Shown one piece after another: positions 1 to 63,150 of a stretch of DNA of 64,000 nucleotides (the first letter of the stretch is position 1; each line of letters begins with the position of its first letter). The position numbers were made by a program, and so were the translations under genes. The notes beneath the pieces were generated by a model. That model did not search any database. It was not told where the DNA came from and worked only from the letters and a program-made list of their open reading frames with translations. Source of the stretch: Actinostola sp. cb2023 (lineage: Eukaryota > Cnidaria > Anthozoa > Actiniaria > Actinostolidae); NCBI GenBank assembly GCA_033675265.1, contig JAUJYZ010001581.1, positions 272,340 through 336,339 of the forward strand, given 5' to 3'.

Positions 1-414
1 CACTGCTACAAACCCCCTTCCCAAATTCATCACTGATAGCGAAGACAAGCGACTGCAATTCAGAAAGAAATTTACCCACCACCTTCCCCATTACTCCAGC
101 CTGTGCGGTTTATATGATTGTTCTAGTTTTGTTTGTTCCAGCGGGTGGCGGTTATTTCCCCCACCTTTGCTGGAGAGAGTTGATTTTATAATCTCATTAT
201 ATTTGTCATTGAATAAAATTGTCACAATTCGTGGCCAAATTTATTCCAAACCTGACGTCTGAGTATTATCTTGCTCTTTCCATCAAACGAGTGCGACGCT
301 ACGCATAGCTCACGCTGATCAACCAAATGACGCGAAATAAAAATATATTTTAGATTAGAAAGGCCATAAGTTTTTCAGCTGAAGCTGTTATATGTATTCC
401 CTTGTAAAATAAAG

Positions 415-415
<1 letters not shown>
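1..415. other. Unassigned left edge and LINE-like 3' tail
   Basis: An 86-codon frame is open on the + strand from the window edge to a TGA near 262, but I do not recognise it. At 393-415 a sequence like GTAAAATAAAGTTT leads into (ATT)n. This is the usual 3' tail of CR1-like LINEs or their SINEs. Confidence 0.35.

Positions 416-506
<91 letters not shown>
416..506 (+). repeat. (ATT)n microsatellite
   Basis: About 30 uninterrupted trinucleotides follow a LINE-like tail and directly abut the 19-bp minisatellite. Confidence 0.95.
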
Positions 507-2410
507 GACAGTATAGGGTATGTATGACAGTATAGGATATGTATGACAGTATAGGATATGTATGACAGTATAGGATATGTATGACAGTATAGGATATGTA
601 TGACAGTATAGGGTATGTATGACAGTATAGGGTATGTATGACACAGTATAGGATATGTATGACAGTATAGGGTATGTATGACAGTATAGGATATGTATGA
701 CAGTATAGGATATGTATGACAGTATAGGATATGTATGACAGTATAGGATCTGTATGACAGTATAGGATATGTATGACAGTATAGGATCTGTATGACAGTA
801 TAGGGTATGTATGACAGTATAGGATATGTATGACAGTATAGGGTATGTATGATAGTATAGGATATGTATGACAGTATAGGGTATGTATGACAGTATAGGG
901 TATGTATGATAGTATAGGGTATGTATGACAGTATAGGAAATGTATGACAGTATAGGGTATGTATGATAGTATAGGACAGGTACATGTATGACAGTATAGG
1001 ATATGTATGACAGTAAAGGGTATGTATGACAGTATAGGACAGGTACATGTATGACAGTATAGGGTATGTATGACAGTATAGGGTATGTATGACAGTATAG
1101 GGTATGTATAGCAGTATAGGACAGGTACATGTATGACAGTATAGGGTATGTATGACAGTATAGGATATGTATGACAGTATAGGATATGTATGACAGTATA
1201 GGATATGTATGACAGTATAGGATATGTATGACAGCATAGGATATGTATGACAGTATAGGATCTGTATGACAGTATAGGGTATGTATGACAGTATAGGGTA
1301 TGTATGACAGTATAGGATATGTATGACAGTATAGGGTATGTATGACAGTATAGGGTATGTATGACAGTATAGGGTATGTATGACAGTATAGGATATGTAT
1401 GACAGTATAGGGTATGTATGACAGTATAGGGTATGTATGACAGTATAGGATATGTATGACAGTATAGGGTATGTATGACAGTATAGGGTATGTATGACAG
1501 TATAGGGTATGTATGACAGTATAGGGTATGTATGACAGTATAGGGTATGTATGACAGTATAGGATATGTATGACAGTATAGGATATGTATGACAGTATCG
1601 GATATGTATGACAGTATAGGGTATGTATGACAGTATAGGGTATGTATGACAGTATAGGGTATGTATGACAGTATAGGATATGTATGACAGTATAGGATAT
1701 GTATGACAGTATCGGATATGTATGAGAGTATAGGGTATGTATGACAGTATAGGGTATGTATGACAGTATAGGATATGTATGACATAGGACAGATATGACA
1801 GTATAGGGTATGTATGACAGTATAGGGTATGTATGACAGTATAGGGTATGTATGACAGTATAGGGTATGTATGACAGTATAGGGTATGTATGACAGTATA
1901 GGGTATGTATGACAGTATAGGGTATGTATGACAGTATAGGATATGTATGACAGTATAGGGTATGTATGACAGTATAGGGTATGTATGACAGTATAGGGTA
2001 TGTATGACAGTATAGGGTATGTATGACAGTATAGGGTATGTATGACAGTATAGGGTATGTATGACAGTATAGGGTATGTATGACAGTATAGGGTATGTAT
2101 GACAGTATAGGGTATGTATGACAGTATAGGGTATGTATGACAGTATAGGGTATGTATGACATAGGACAGATATGACAGTATAGGATATGTATGACAGTAT
2201 CGGATATGTATGAGAGTATAGGGTATGTATGACAGTATAGGGTATGTATGACAGTATAGGGTATGTATGACAGTATAGGGTAATTTTGTATGGCAGTATA
2301 GGGTATGTATGACAGTATAGGATATGTGTGACATAGGACAGATATGACAAGGGTATGTATGATATATAGTATAGGGTATGTACGGTGTAGAACAGTATAG
2401 GGTATGTATG
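507..2410 (+). repeat. 19-bp minisatellite, about 100 units
   Basis: The unit is GACAGTATAGGRTATGTAT with G/A alternation, rare GATAG or ATCTG forms, and an interrupting motif GGACAGGTACATGTAT. The unit has no stop on the - strand, so all three - frames stay open over 600 codons. These are not genes. The array lies just upstream of Sfi1-like exon 1. Confidence 0.97.
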
Positions 2411-2538
2411 AAATGGTGGTATCATACTCACTTATCCTTTTTGGTAGTTCAGTCTAAATGCTCAATAAACATTTCTTGTTCTCTCGAAAAGCTTAATTGT
2501 GTTGGTTGGCATAATTATCGGTTATCGTCTTTGTCTAG

Positions 2539-28747
<26,209 letters not shown>

Positions 28748-28976
28748 GTAAGGAGTTTTACCTGCTTGAAGTATTAGTAAACAAGAGAGGTTTTGGACAA
28801 CATATAGAAATATGTCCTCTAATTTGTCACCCGTGGAATAAAAGCAACACCCTTTGCTGGTATTATGTTCATTGGTAAATGCTTATCCATTGGCTAAATT
28901 AATTGGATGACAAAATGTTACACATCAAAGTGGAATATTAAAAACAGACTGCAAACATGATATATTATTATTTAGT
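28748..28976 (+). other. Start of the intron after exon 21
   Basis: Unassigned AT-rich sequence. No downstream Sfi1-type exon is seen from here to the palindrome centre. Confidence 0.5.
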
Positions 28977-29983
28977 AGAAACCAGCTAGCATACTATCAC
29001 GAATCCTGCAATCTGATTGGCTAACGTACTCACTATAATAATTGCATGTTATTATATAGACAACTACTGGATATGTGCAAGCGCGCGCTCTGATTGGTTC
29101 GCTACTACTAGGCTATCAGCTCTTATAACCCATCGATAAATTTTCGCGCGCTCCCATTGGTTAAAACGGGTCACGTGGTACGATTTCACTGGACGGATGT
29201 CAGGTAATATCCCCCAGTTTTGAGATGATATCCCTCACTTTGGAGAAAAATGAAATTATCTGAACTTTTTTAAGACTGTAATGTATTTTTAATAGATAAA
29301 CTAGACGCTCTTCTAGCGTGAAGTCGGGCTTCTAAATGAAATGTAACCTATTTGAACTAAATATAGATATCTTATAGTGCGATTGAAACAGTTTTTGGTT
29401 GCTCGTCGTTGCGTGACTCGAGCTCGATAGAACATGCTTTCCTTGCAATTTCAGTACTGCGAACTTTACAGTATATACTTCACGCTACTAGAGCGTCCTG
29501 TTTCAATCTAAATTTAGATTTAGACGAGAAAAGACTTATATTTTGGCCCCTTGACCTCCGGTGCTTTCCCTGATTGGTTTGTGTATATATAATAATAATT
29601 ATTATTATTATTATTTGTGCTTTCTAATCTTTCTTGGCCAGACTTCATGTCTCCTTCGGCTTTAGCTCGACGTTGACGCGTACGGAGAAAAATAATAAAA
29701 AACAAGACGACATACTAGTAACCTTCCTCCAACTGACAAGGTTTGTGAAGAAACCATGTTGTTAGAGCCTTGGGTGATTATGCATGACTCGGTAGAACAT
29801 GCTTTCTTTGTAAAATCGACTTCACAAACTCAGCGAATCATAGAAATGACAATAGTTTATTTGGTGCCATAAATATATCCATACCAAATACAAATATAAG
29901 CTTAAACAAGACGACATATTAACCTTCCTTCGACAAGGTTTCTGAAGAAAGAGGACGATGTGCGATGTCTCGTGTTGATATAC

Positions 29984-30399
29984 ACCTATTTCAAAAATCG
30001 TTGTCGCAGCCGAAGCAACAGTCAACACTCCAAGACTGCAAAGGATTTCGGTAATTTTTCTCGTAATTCATTCATTCAGAGCATATTTTGGTTGCATGCG
30101 TTTGTGACATGTTATTATGGCAAGCTGAAGTGGTAGCTCAGGTGTTAAACCGAATATTTCGGAAAGTACTAGTATTACAAACGTGCTGTTGCGGGTACTT
30201 AACCCGTTGAACAAGAGCAGGCATAAAAAAAAACACGCTTCCAAACAGTTAATGAGCTGAACAACTACATTCATGATAACTATTTACAATGACCACATCT
30301 GAATAAATTAATTATAAGAAAAATTACCGAAATCCTTTGCAGTCTTGGAGTGTTGACTGTTGCTTCGGCTGCGACAACGATTTTTGAAATAGGTGTATA
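29984..30399. mobile_element. MITE with about 75-bp inverted repeats
   Basis: ACACCTATTTCAAAAATCGT with TTGCAGTCTTGGAGTGTTGA-type inner sequence appears at 29985-30060 and inverted at 30320-30399. The end motif resembles that of the 20.9-24.3 kb block. The right copy is about 35765-36190. Confidence 0.75.
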
Positions 30400-30905
30400 A
30401 GATCATGTTGTTGGTCGGTGATTATCTTAGCGGCCGACAGGGCGCATGCGTGCTTTTTGGGGTCGACGACGAACGCTTCTCATTTCTAGAGTCGGGTCTT
30501 CCACAGGAAGCCCGACTAATTAGCTTGTACAACATACATGTGGTGTACTTGTTCCTTTTTGGGGATTTTAACGTCGATACGACAGGTATTTTGTTATTTT
30601 TATAATTTTTCGATCCCGTTGAACTACGAACAAACGTCAAAATCGGCGCCCAAAAAGTCACTCAAATAAAACCCAAAATATCAAGAAAACCACTGAAAAA
30701 GCTTTGCTTTTTAAATGGTTTTCGGGACGAAAAACATGAGATTTGTTGACTGATATTTTTAGAAAGAAATAAACAAATTGAAAACTCACCATTCACGCGA
30801 AACAAATATCATTCCAATGATTTTACAACTGTAGGATGTGTATCAAATTAATGGGAAAAAGAACCAGATAAATCTAGAACTTCCTGGTAATAGTTAGTCT
30901 CCCTC

Positions 30906-30956
30906 GCATCCGTCTTTAGTTCCGTCGTTGCGTGACGGAACTAAAGACGGATGCGA
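30906..30956. repeat. Perfect hairpin, 22-bp stem, at the edge of the near-identical arms
   Basis: CGCATCCGTCTTTAGTTCCG and its inverse enclose the loop GTTGCGT. It lies 23 bp inside the point where near-identity of the arms ends. The right copy is 35208-35258. Confidence 0.85.
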
Positions 30957-31267
30957 TGTAATAGTAAAAGTGTGAATATCCACGTTGAAAGTCATTTAGC
31001 AGGCGAAAACCAAACTCCAACGGCCTCGAATGCCGTGAAGTAAACTCGTCAAAACAACCTCGTTGGTTTCCTCAACATTGTCCAAGATTTCAAGAATTTC
31101 GGCTTGTACGACTCGATTTCGTGGAATAATTGTTAAATAGATAGTGAGTAGCGAAAAAGCCGGCGTTTTGAACAAAGATATAAAACGAAAATCAAATATT
31201 GGTGTAAAATCGAAGGTAGTATGCTAGTTGGTTTCTACCCAAAACACATTAGACTACACGTTCTCGG

Positions 31268-31450
31268 GCCCATAGTACCAAACACAGGGACCATAGTACC
31301 AAACACAGGGACCCATAGTACCAAACACAGGGACCATAGTACAAACACAGGGGACCATAGTACCAAAACACAGGGACCATAGTACCAAACACAGGGACCA
31401 TAGTACCAAACACAGGGACCATAGTACCAAACACAGGACCATAGTACCAA
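31268..31450 (-). repeat. 21-bp minisatellite, about 9 units
   Basis: The unit is GGACCATAGTACCAAACACAG. It reads VFGTMVP seven-residue repeats on the - strand, which is not a gene. The right side (35047-35182) has fewer, irregular units. It marks the outer edge of the diverged central palindrome. Confidence 0.92.
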
Positions 31451-31634
31451 AACAACTCAACCCGGGCTATGCATCTATTACCCTAGTTATTTTGCAAGGG
31501 TAAAACGGACTCGCTATTCTATTAAAACCTCCCGATTTTCCTCCGCGTGTTCATCTATATGTGGGTATTAAACTTATAAATTATTTCTACTACAAGCTTT
31601 TATGAAGAAAAAATATTTTGATAAATGAATGAAC

Positions 31635-31705
31635 CTGGAATTCGAACCCACCGACCTTTCGCTTATCTACACAACACCTTACACTGTATACTACATAGCT
31701 ATCTG
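31635..31705 (-). other. tRNA-like A-box/B-box pair
   Basis: The - strand has TAGCTATGTAG and, about 43 nt on, GGGTTCGAATTCC, matching pol III A and B boxes. A full cloverleaf is not evident. The mirror is 34571-34640 on the + strand with GGGTTCGATTCC. It is possibly a SINE relic or chance. Confidence 0.3.
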
Positions 31706-32756
31706 ATGGAATTGTGTTTGGACATCAAAATTGCTTTTACCTCTTTGATGAAGCTCATTAACGTTTCAGTATACAGAAATTGAAAAAGCATTTGTTTTGC
31801 ATTCCTTCGTGGGAATAAAGGAACAATAATCTGAATTAATGATGTCCTTTGGGACTAGTTTTTGTGTGAAAACCTTCTCAATCAGATAATAAGCCAGTTA
31901 ATTACCTTGAACGTCGCAATAAGCCTATAGCGATGTTCACGGTGACCGTAGCCCATTGTAATTTTTTTTGCCAACCAGAGAGATCGATTGGCTGATGAAA
32001 TAAAGCAACTTGTGTACAAAGCTACATTGTACTCATGGTTGGCAAATTAGCATTACAAAGGAGTGTGACGTCCAATAGTCTACAAACAGTGAACATCGCT
32101 ATACATCCCTCGGGTCTGCGGCCCCTCGGGGATGTATATGGCTTATTCGCCAGCCGCTACCGTTCTAAGAGGTAATTAACTCTTACTTAAAACTTGGAAA
32201 CATGGAATTTTCTTCACCAATTAGGGATAAAACCGACAACTGATGCTCTAAATACTGGGCTAAATGGCGGAATCAACTGGCTACGACAAAACGAGTTGCT
32301 GACTTATGATGAAGCATGAAATAAAAGAAGTTGTTGTCCGAGGTAGCAATTTTAAAAAAAAAACACTTTCATTAGTATAGTATATATGGTTATTTTCTTT
32401 TGTAAAATCGATTACATAATGAAGTGAACAGTGGGATGTTATTCAGTATTTTTGTGATTTGAGCTTTTCATTTGCGAATTATGCTAATTCGTGACGTTCT
32501 GACGTTTTTTGCCGTAACTTATTTATATTTTTTTTCAAGCAGCACACTTTTCTGAAATAAAAAAAAAGTTTAACATCATGTATATAAGTTGTAGAAAGCC
32601 CTTTGGCCAGATTAAAAATGTCCATAATTTTGCACAAGGGCGCAAGGGCGAATTAAAGCATATCACGACTTTCAAACTCTTTATAAACCCAGGGAGCACC
32701 AAGCTCATTATCTGTGAAGGACCGTTATCGTTGTTATAATTATGCATATTTACAGT

Positions 32757-32945
32757 AAATATATGTGGCTTTAAAACATCCCTCCGTATTTAATTTCAAG
32801 ATTTTTCGTTAATAATAAAACTTTTTTTCACTAATGTGTTTGTTTCTTATACTTTCCGATGCTGTGACGTGAAAAAAAAGTTTTATTATTTACGAAAAAT
32901 CTTTGAAATACGGAGGGATGTTTTAAAGCCACATACATTTAACTG
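32757..32945. mobile_element. Foldback MITE within the central element (left)
   Basis: ATGTGGCTTTAAAACATCCC and following bases are inverted around a loop of about 30 nt. A diverged copy lies in the right half at about 33345-33530. Confidence 0.7.
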
Positions 32946-33344
32946 GTAATATTATGCAAATTAAACATTATAACACATAGCATTGATATAAACGAGCGCT
33001 CTGATGGCTAATTAGCGTTGCGCGAGTGCGTGCGTTCATTATATATTTGACATCACTTTTTATTGCGTCTGTCCTCTTATTTGACGATAAATTTCGTCAT
33101 AACAGTTGTCAAAGTAAGTCATGCGGATCCACTTCGGCTGTCAGCCTCGTGGATCCACATTATACTTTGACAAGTGTTTGACCGAAATTTAATCGTGCAA
33201 TAAGAGGACAGGCGCTAAAAAAGTGATGTCCAAATAATATAATGAATGCACCTCGTGTACGGCACGCTAATTTAGTCCATTCAGAGCGCTCGTTTATATC
33301 AATGCTATGTTATAATGTTTTTAATTTGCATATTTACAGTGAAA

Positions 33345-33530
33345 TGTATGTGGCTTTAAAACAGCCATCCGTAGTTCAAGATTTTTTCTTAAAATCATAA
33401 AACTTTTTTTTCACGTCACAGCATCGAAAGTAGTAAGAAACAACACATTTAGTGGAAAAAAAAAGTTTATTATTTTACGAAAAATCTTGAAATTAAATAC
33501 GGAAGGGATGTTTTAAAGCCACAATATATT
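33345..33530. mobile_element. Foldback MITE within the central element (right)
   Basis: It has the same layout as 32757-32945 with several substitutions and indels, in line with the older age of the central palindrome. Confidence 0.7.
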
Positions 33531-35046
33531 TACGGTAAATATGGCAAATTAAAACGACGGGTCCTTCACAGATAATGAGCTTGGTCTACCCTGTGGTTAT
33601 AAAGGTTATTGAAATCGTGATACTGCTAATTCCGCCCTTGCGGCCCTTGGTGCAAATTCTGGGACATTTTTTAAATCTGGCAACAGGCGCTTTCTACAAC
33701 TCATATACATGATTGTTAACGTTTTTTTTATTTCAGAAAGTGTGCTGCTTGAAAAAAATATAATAAAGTTACGGCAAAAACGAACGTCAACGAATTAGCC
33801 TTAATTCGCAAATGAAAAGCTAAAATCACAAAATACTGAAACATCCCAATGTTCACTTCATATGTAAATCGATTTTCAAAAGAAAATACCATATATACTA
33901 TACTAATGAAAGTGTGTTTAATTATGCTACCTCTTTTGGACAACAACCTCTTTTCTTCTGCTTCATCATAAGTTTCAGCAACTCGTTCTTCGTACGCAGT
34001 TGATTTCCCGCCATTTAGGCCAAGTATTTAGCATAAGTTTTTGTCCGGTCTCCCTAAATGGTGCAGAAAATTCCCATGTTTCCAAGTTAGGTAAGGAGTT
34101 AAGTCCAGAGAACGGAGGGCAATTTAAGCCATATAAATACCGAAGGCGCCGTCATACCAGAGACATGATGTATTAGCGATGTTTCACTGTTTGTAGACAT
34201 TGACGTCACACTCTTTGTAATGCTACTTTTGCCAAACCATGAGTACAATAGCTTTTCACAAGTGCCTTTACTTCATCAGCCAATAGATTCTCTGGTTGGC
34301 AAAAAAAATTACAATGGGCTACGTCACCGGTGAAACATCGCGATATGCTTAGTGCCAGACGTTCAAGGTAATTCACTGCTTATTATCTGATTGAGAAGGT
34401 TTTCACAACAAAAAACTAGTCCCAAAGGACATCATTAATCAGATTATTGTTCCTTTCAGTCCCTCCGAAGGAATGCACACAAATTGCATTTTCAATTCTG
34501 TAATACCTGAAACGTAATGAGGCTTCATCAAAAGAGGTAAAAGCAATTTTTGTCAACAAAATTCCATCAGATAGCTATGTAGTATACAGTTTAAGGTTTT
34601 GATGTAGATAAGCGTAAGGTCGTGGGTTCGATTCCAGGTCATTCAGTATATCAAAATATTTTTTTCTTCATAAAAAGCCTTGTTAGTAGAAAATTTATAA
34701 GTTTAATACCCAACATGTATATGACCGAGGGAGGAAATTAGAACGAGGTTTGAAAATAAAAAACTTATATAGCCCGGGTCTATATATCCGTATATTAGCC
34801 ATTGACATTCGTAATAAGTAGCGGTAATAGAGTGCAAACCATATGTCCGTTGAAATAGTACTATTACTAAAATAGTACTAAATAGTGTTTTCTCTATTGT
34901 TTTCTATTGTTTCGTATTGGTTCTATTTTTTATACTAATTAGTTTGTACTGTTTCACGGACAATATGGTTTTGCACTCCTATGGGATATAAAGTCCTCAC
35001 AAAAGAACAAAAAAACCCGGATCAATCAGGTAATGTTGTTTTGTTA

Positions 35047-35182
35047 ACTATGGTCCCTGTGTTTGGTACTATGGTCCCTGTGTTTGGTATTATGTCCCTT
35101 GTCTGGTACTATGGTCCCTGTGTTTGGTACTATGGTCCCTGTGTGTTTGGTACTATGGTCCCGTGTGTTTGCGTACTATGGT
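35047..35182 (+). repeat. 21-bp minisatellite, right side, about 6 irregular units
   Basis: TATGGTCCCTGTGTTTGGTA units with insertions. It matches the left array but clearly differs in copy number and spacing. Confidence 0.9.
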
Positions 35183-37421
35183 CATATTCACACTTTTACT
35201 ATTACATCGCATCCGTCTTTAGTTCCGTCACGCAACGACGGAACTAAAGACGGATGCGAGGGAGACTAACTATTACCAGGAAGTTCTAGATTTATCTGGT
35301 TCTTTTTCCCATTAATTTGATACACATCCTACAGTTGGTAAAATCATTGGAATGATATTTGTTTCGCGTGAATGGTGAGTTTTCAATTTGTTTATTTCTT
35401 TCTAAAAATATCAGTCAACAAATCTCATGTTTTTCGTCCCGAAAAACCATTTAAAAAGCAAAGCTTTTTCAGTGGTTTTCTTGATATTTTGGGTTTTATT
35501 TGAGTGACTTTTTGGGCGCCGATTTTGACGTTTGTTCGTAGTTCAACGGGATCGAAAAATTATAAAAATAACAAAATACCTGTCGTATCGACGTTAAAAT
35601 CCCCAAAAAGGAACAAGTACACCACATGTATGTTGTACAAGCTAATTAGTCGGGCTTCCTGTGGAAGACCCGACTCTAGAAATGAGAAGCGTTCGTCGTC
35701 GACCCCAAAAAGCACGCATGCGCCCTGTCGGCCGCTAAGATAATCACCGACCAACAACATGATCTTATACACCTATTTCAAAAATCGTTGTCGCAGCCGA
35801 AGCAACAGTCAACACTCCAAGACTGCAAAGGATTTCGGTAATTTTTCTTATAATTAATTTATTCAGATGTGGTCATTGTAAATAGTTATCATGAATGTAG
35901 TTGTTCAGCTCATTAACTGTTTGGAAGCGTGTTTTTTTTTTATGCCTGCTCTTGTTCAACGGGTTAAGTACCCGCAACAGCACGTTTGTAATACTAGTAC
36001 TTTCCGAAATATTCGGTTTAACACCTGAGCTACCACTTCAGCTTGCCATAATAACATGTCACAAACGCATGCAACCAAAATATGCTCTGAATGAATGAAT
36101 TACGAGAAAAATTACCGAAATCCTTTGCAGTCTTGGAGTGTTGACTGTTGCTTCGGCTGCGACAACGATTTTTGAAATAGGTGTATATCAACACGAGACA
36201 TCGCACATCGTCCTCTTTCTTCAGAAACCTTGTCGAAGGAAGGTTAATATGTCGTCTTGTTTAAGCTTATATTTGTATTTGGTATGGATATATTTATGGC
36301 ACCAAATAAACTATTGTCATTTCTATGATTCGCTGAGTTTGTGAAGTCGATTTTACAAAGAAAGCATGTTCTACCGAGTCATGCATAATCACCCAAGGCT
36401 CTAACAACATGGTTTCTTCACAAACCTTGTCAGTTGGAGGAAGGTTACTAGTATGTCGTCTTGTTTTTTATTATTTTTCTCCGTACGCGTCAACGTCGAG
36501 CTAAAGCCGAAGGAGACATGAAGTCTGGCCAAGAAAGATTAGAAAGCACAAATAATAATAATAATAATTATTATTATATATACACAAACCAATCAGGGAA
36601 AGCACCGGAGGTCAAGGGGCCAAAATATAAGTCTTTTCTCGTCTAAATCTAAATTTAGATTGAAACAGGACGCTCTAGTAGCGTGAAGTATATACTGTAA
36701 AGTTCGCAGTACTGAAATTGCAAGGAAAGCATGTTCTATCGAGCTCGAGTCACGCAACGACGAGCAACCAAAAACTGTTTCAATCGCACTATAAGATATC
36801 TATATTTAGTTCAAATAGGTTACATTTCATTTAGAAGCCCGACTTCACGCTAGAAGAGCGTCTAGTTTATCTATTAAAAATACATTACAGTCTTAAAAAA
36901 GTTCAGATAATTTCATTTTTCTCCAAAGTGAGGGATATCATCTCAAAACTGGGGGATATTACCTGACATCCGTCCAGTGAAATCGTACCACGTGACCCGT
37001 TTTTAACCAATGGGAGCGCGCGAAAATTTATCGATGGGTTATAAGAGCTGATAGCCTAGTAGTAGCGAACCAATCAGAGCGCGCGCTTGCACATATCCAG
37101 TAGTTGTCTATATAATAACATGCAATTATTATAGTGAGTACGTTAGCCAATCAGATTGCAGGATTCGTGATAGTATGCTAGCTGGTTTCTACTAATAATA
37201 ATAATATATCATGTTTGCAGTCTGTTTTTAATATTCCACTTTGATGTGTAACATTTTGTCATCCAATTAATTTAGCCAATGGATAAGCATTTACCAATGA
37301 ACATAATACCAGCAAAGGGTGTTGCTTTTATTCCACGGGTGACAAATTAGAGGACATATTTCTATATGTTGTCCAAAACCTCTCTTGTTTACTAATACTT
37401 CAAGCAGGTAAAACTCCTTAC

Positions 37422-62318
<24,897 letters not shown>

Positions 62319-62644
62319 CTGAAATAAGAAAAGGTAGTCATAACTACAGTTCCAATGTACTACACAATATCCAATTTCAATCATATCTGCAGGTATACTC
62401 CCTTTTACAATACTAGATATAAAGATAACTGGCTGATTTGTCCATCATCATCTTTGATTATAAGATATTTTTGATATGTAATGTGCGCTCTCATTGGCCG
62501 AGTAACATGTTCTTCTTAAGACATGATCAACATACAGTACCACTCAAAACTTTGTCACGCAATAATATATCAGAATATAATGGTATAAATCTGCAAGACC
62601 ATCATGGGACTAGGAAATAAGCATGAGCAAGTACATCAAGCATA

Positions 62645-62678
62645 CTGATGAAGGCCATTAATAAATGGCCGAAACGTC
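62645..62678 (+). ncRNA. Hammerhead-ribozyme-like core, right-arm copy
   Basis: It is identical to the left core and precedes the truncated LINE by about 75 bp. Confidence 0.4.
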
Positions 62679-62753
62679 TATTTACAAAATCAAAAGTCAG
62701 AGGCCAACACTATAATCAGTAAATATATTATATATCGGGAATATACATACACA

Positions 62754-63150
62754 ATGTACGTTCATACACATAACCTAGAAACCAGACGGGTTAATCAGAA
62801 AGTGACAACCATGTATAAAATTATGAACTGTGAAATGCCGAATTATTTATCTGATATGTTCCAAAATGTTTCCGGCAGTCATGAATATAATCTCCGTGGA
62901 TGTCACTCCAACCTGGTACTCCCCCAACCGAAAACAAAAAAATTTAAACAAAGTTTCTGTTACAGTGGAGCTGCTGCCTGGAATTCTCTGCCACTAAATA
63001 AGCGAGAATCCCCTAGCCTTGGTAGTTTTAAAAGTTCTTTATAGATTAATAGTATTCATTACATATTTAATATTACAATGTAACACGGCTCTCAGGAAGA
63101 GCATTTATTTTAATGATGTAGACACCGTGTGAAAATAAAGTTTTATTATT
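62754..63150 (+). pseudogene. Right-arm copy of the truncated LINE
   Basis: It has the same protein tail as the left copy, stops at 63044, and ends GAAAATAAAGTTTTATT(ATT)n. It is inert and useful only as a paired marker (coordinate sum 71220). Confidence 0.8.

Larger units (their letters stand above)
28977..31240. mobile_element. Transposon-like unit with 22-bp inverted ends
   Basis: TAGAAACCAGCTAGCATACT at 28977 is inverted as AGTATGCTAGTTGGTTTCTA at 31218. The interior has hairpins, short (AAT)n at 29586-29612 and a nested MITE, and no transposase. The right end is missing from the right arm, where near-identity stops at 35184. Confidence 0.55.
30980..35183. repeat. Central diverged palindrome (old foldback element), dyad near 33140
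   Basis: Sequence from about 31268 to 33140 matches the reverse complement of about 33141 to 35182, but with many substitutions and indels (roughly 80 percent identity where I aligned it by eye). The outer arms are nearly identical. The dyad is a short hairpin with GGATCC at 33125 and 33151 and GGCT-GTC-AGCC at its centre, so there is almost no spacer. Left-only sequence fills 30980-31267. Right-only sequence lies around 34800-35046. No coding sequence is recognisable. Confidence 0.9.

Noticed and set aside
375..2431. Open frames of 595-648 residues on the - strand
   Set aside because: They are translations of the 19-bp minisatellite in three frames, with no domain and no codon signal.
30393..30605. 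70-residue frame and mirror at 35560-35772
   Set aside because: It crosses the inverted end of a MITE and a hairpin, and identity in both arms is explained by the palindrome.
31235..31460. VFGTMVP repeat protein
   Set aside because: It is a 21-bp minisatellite read in frame, with no splice or start context.
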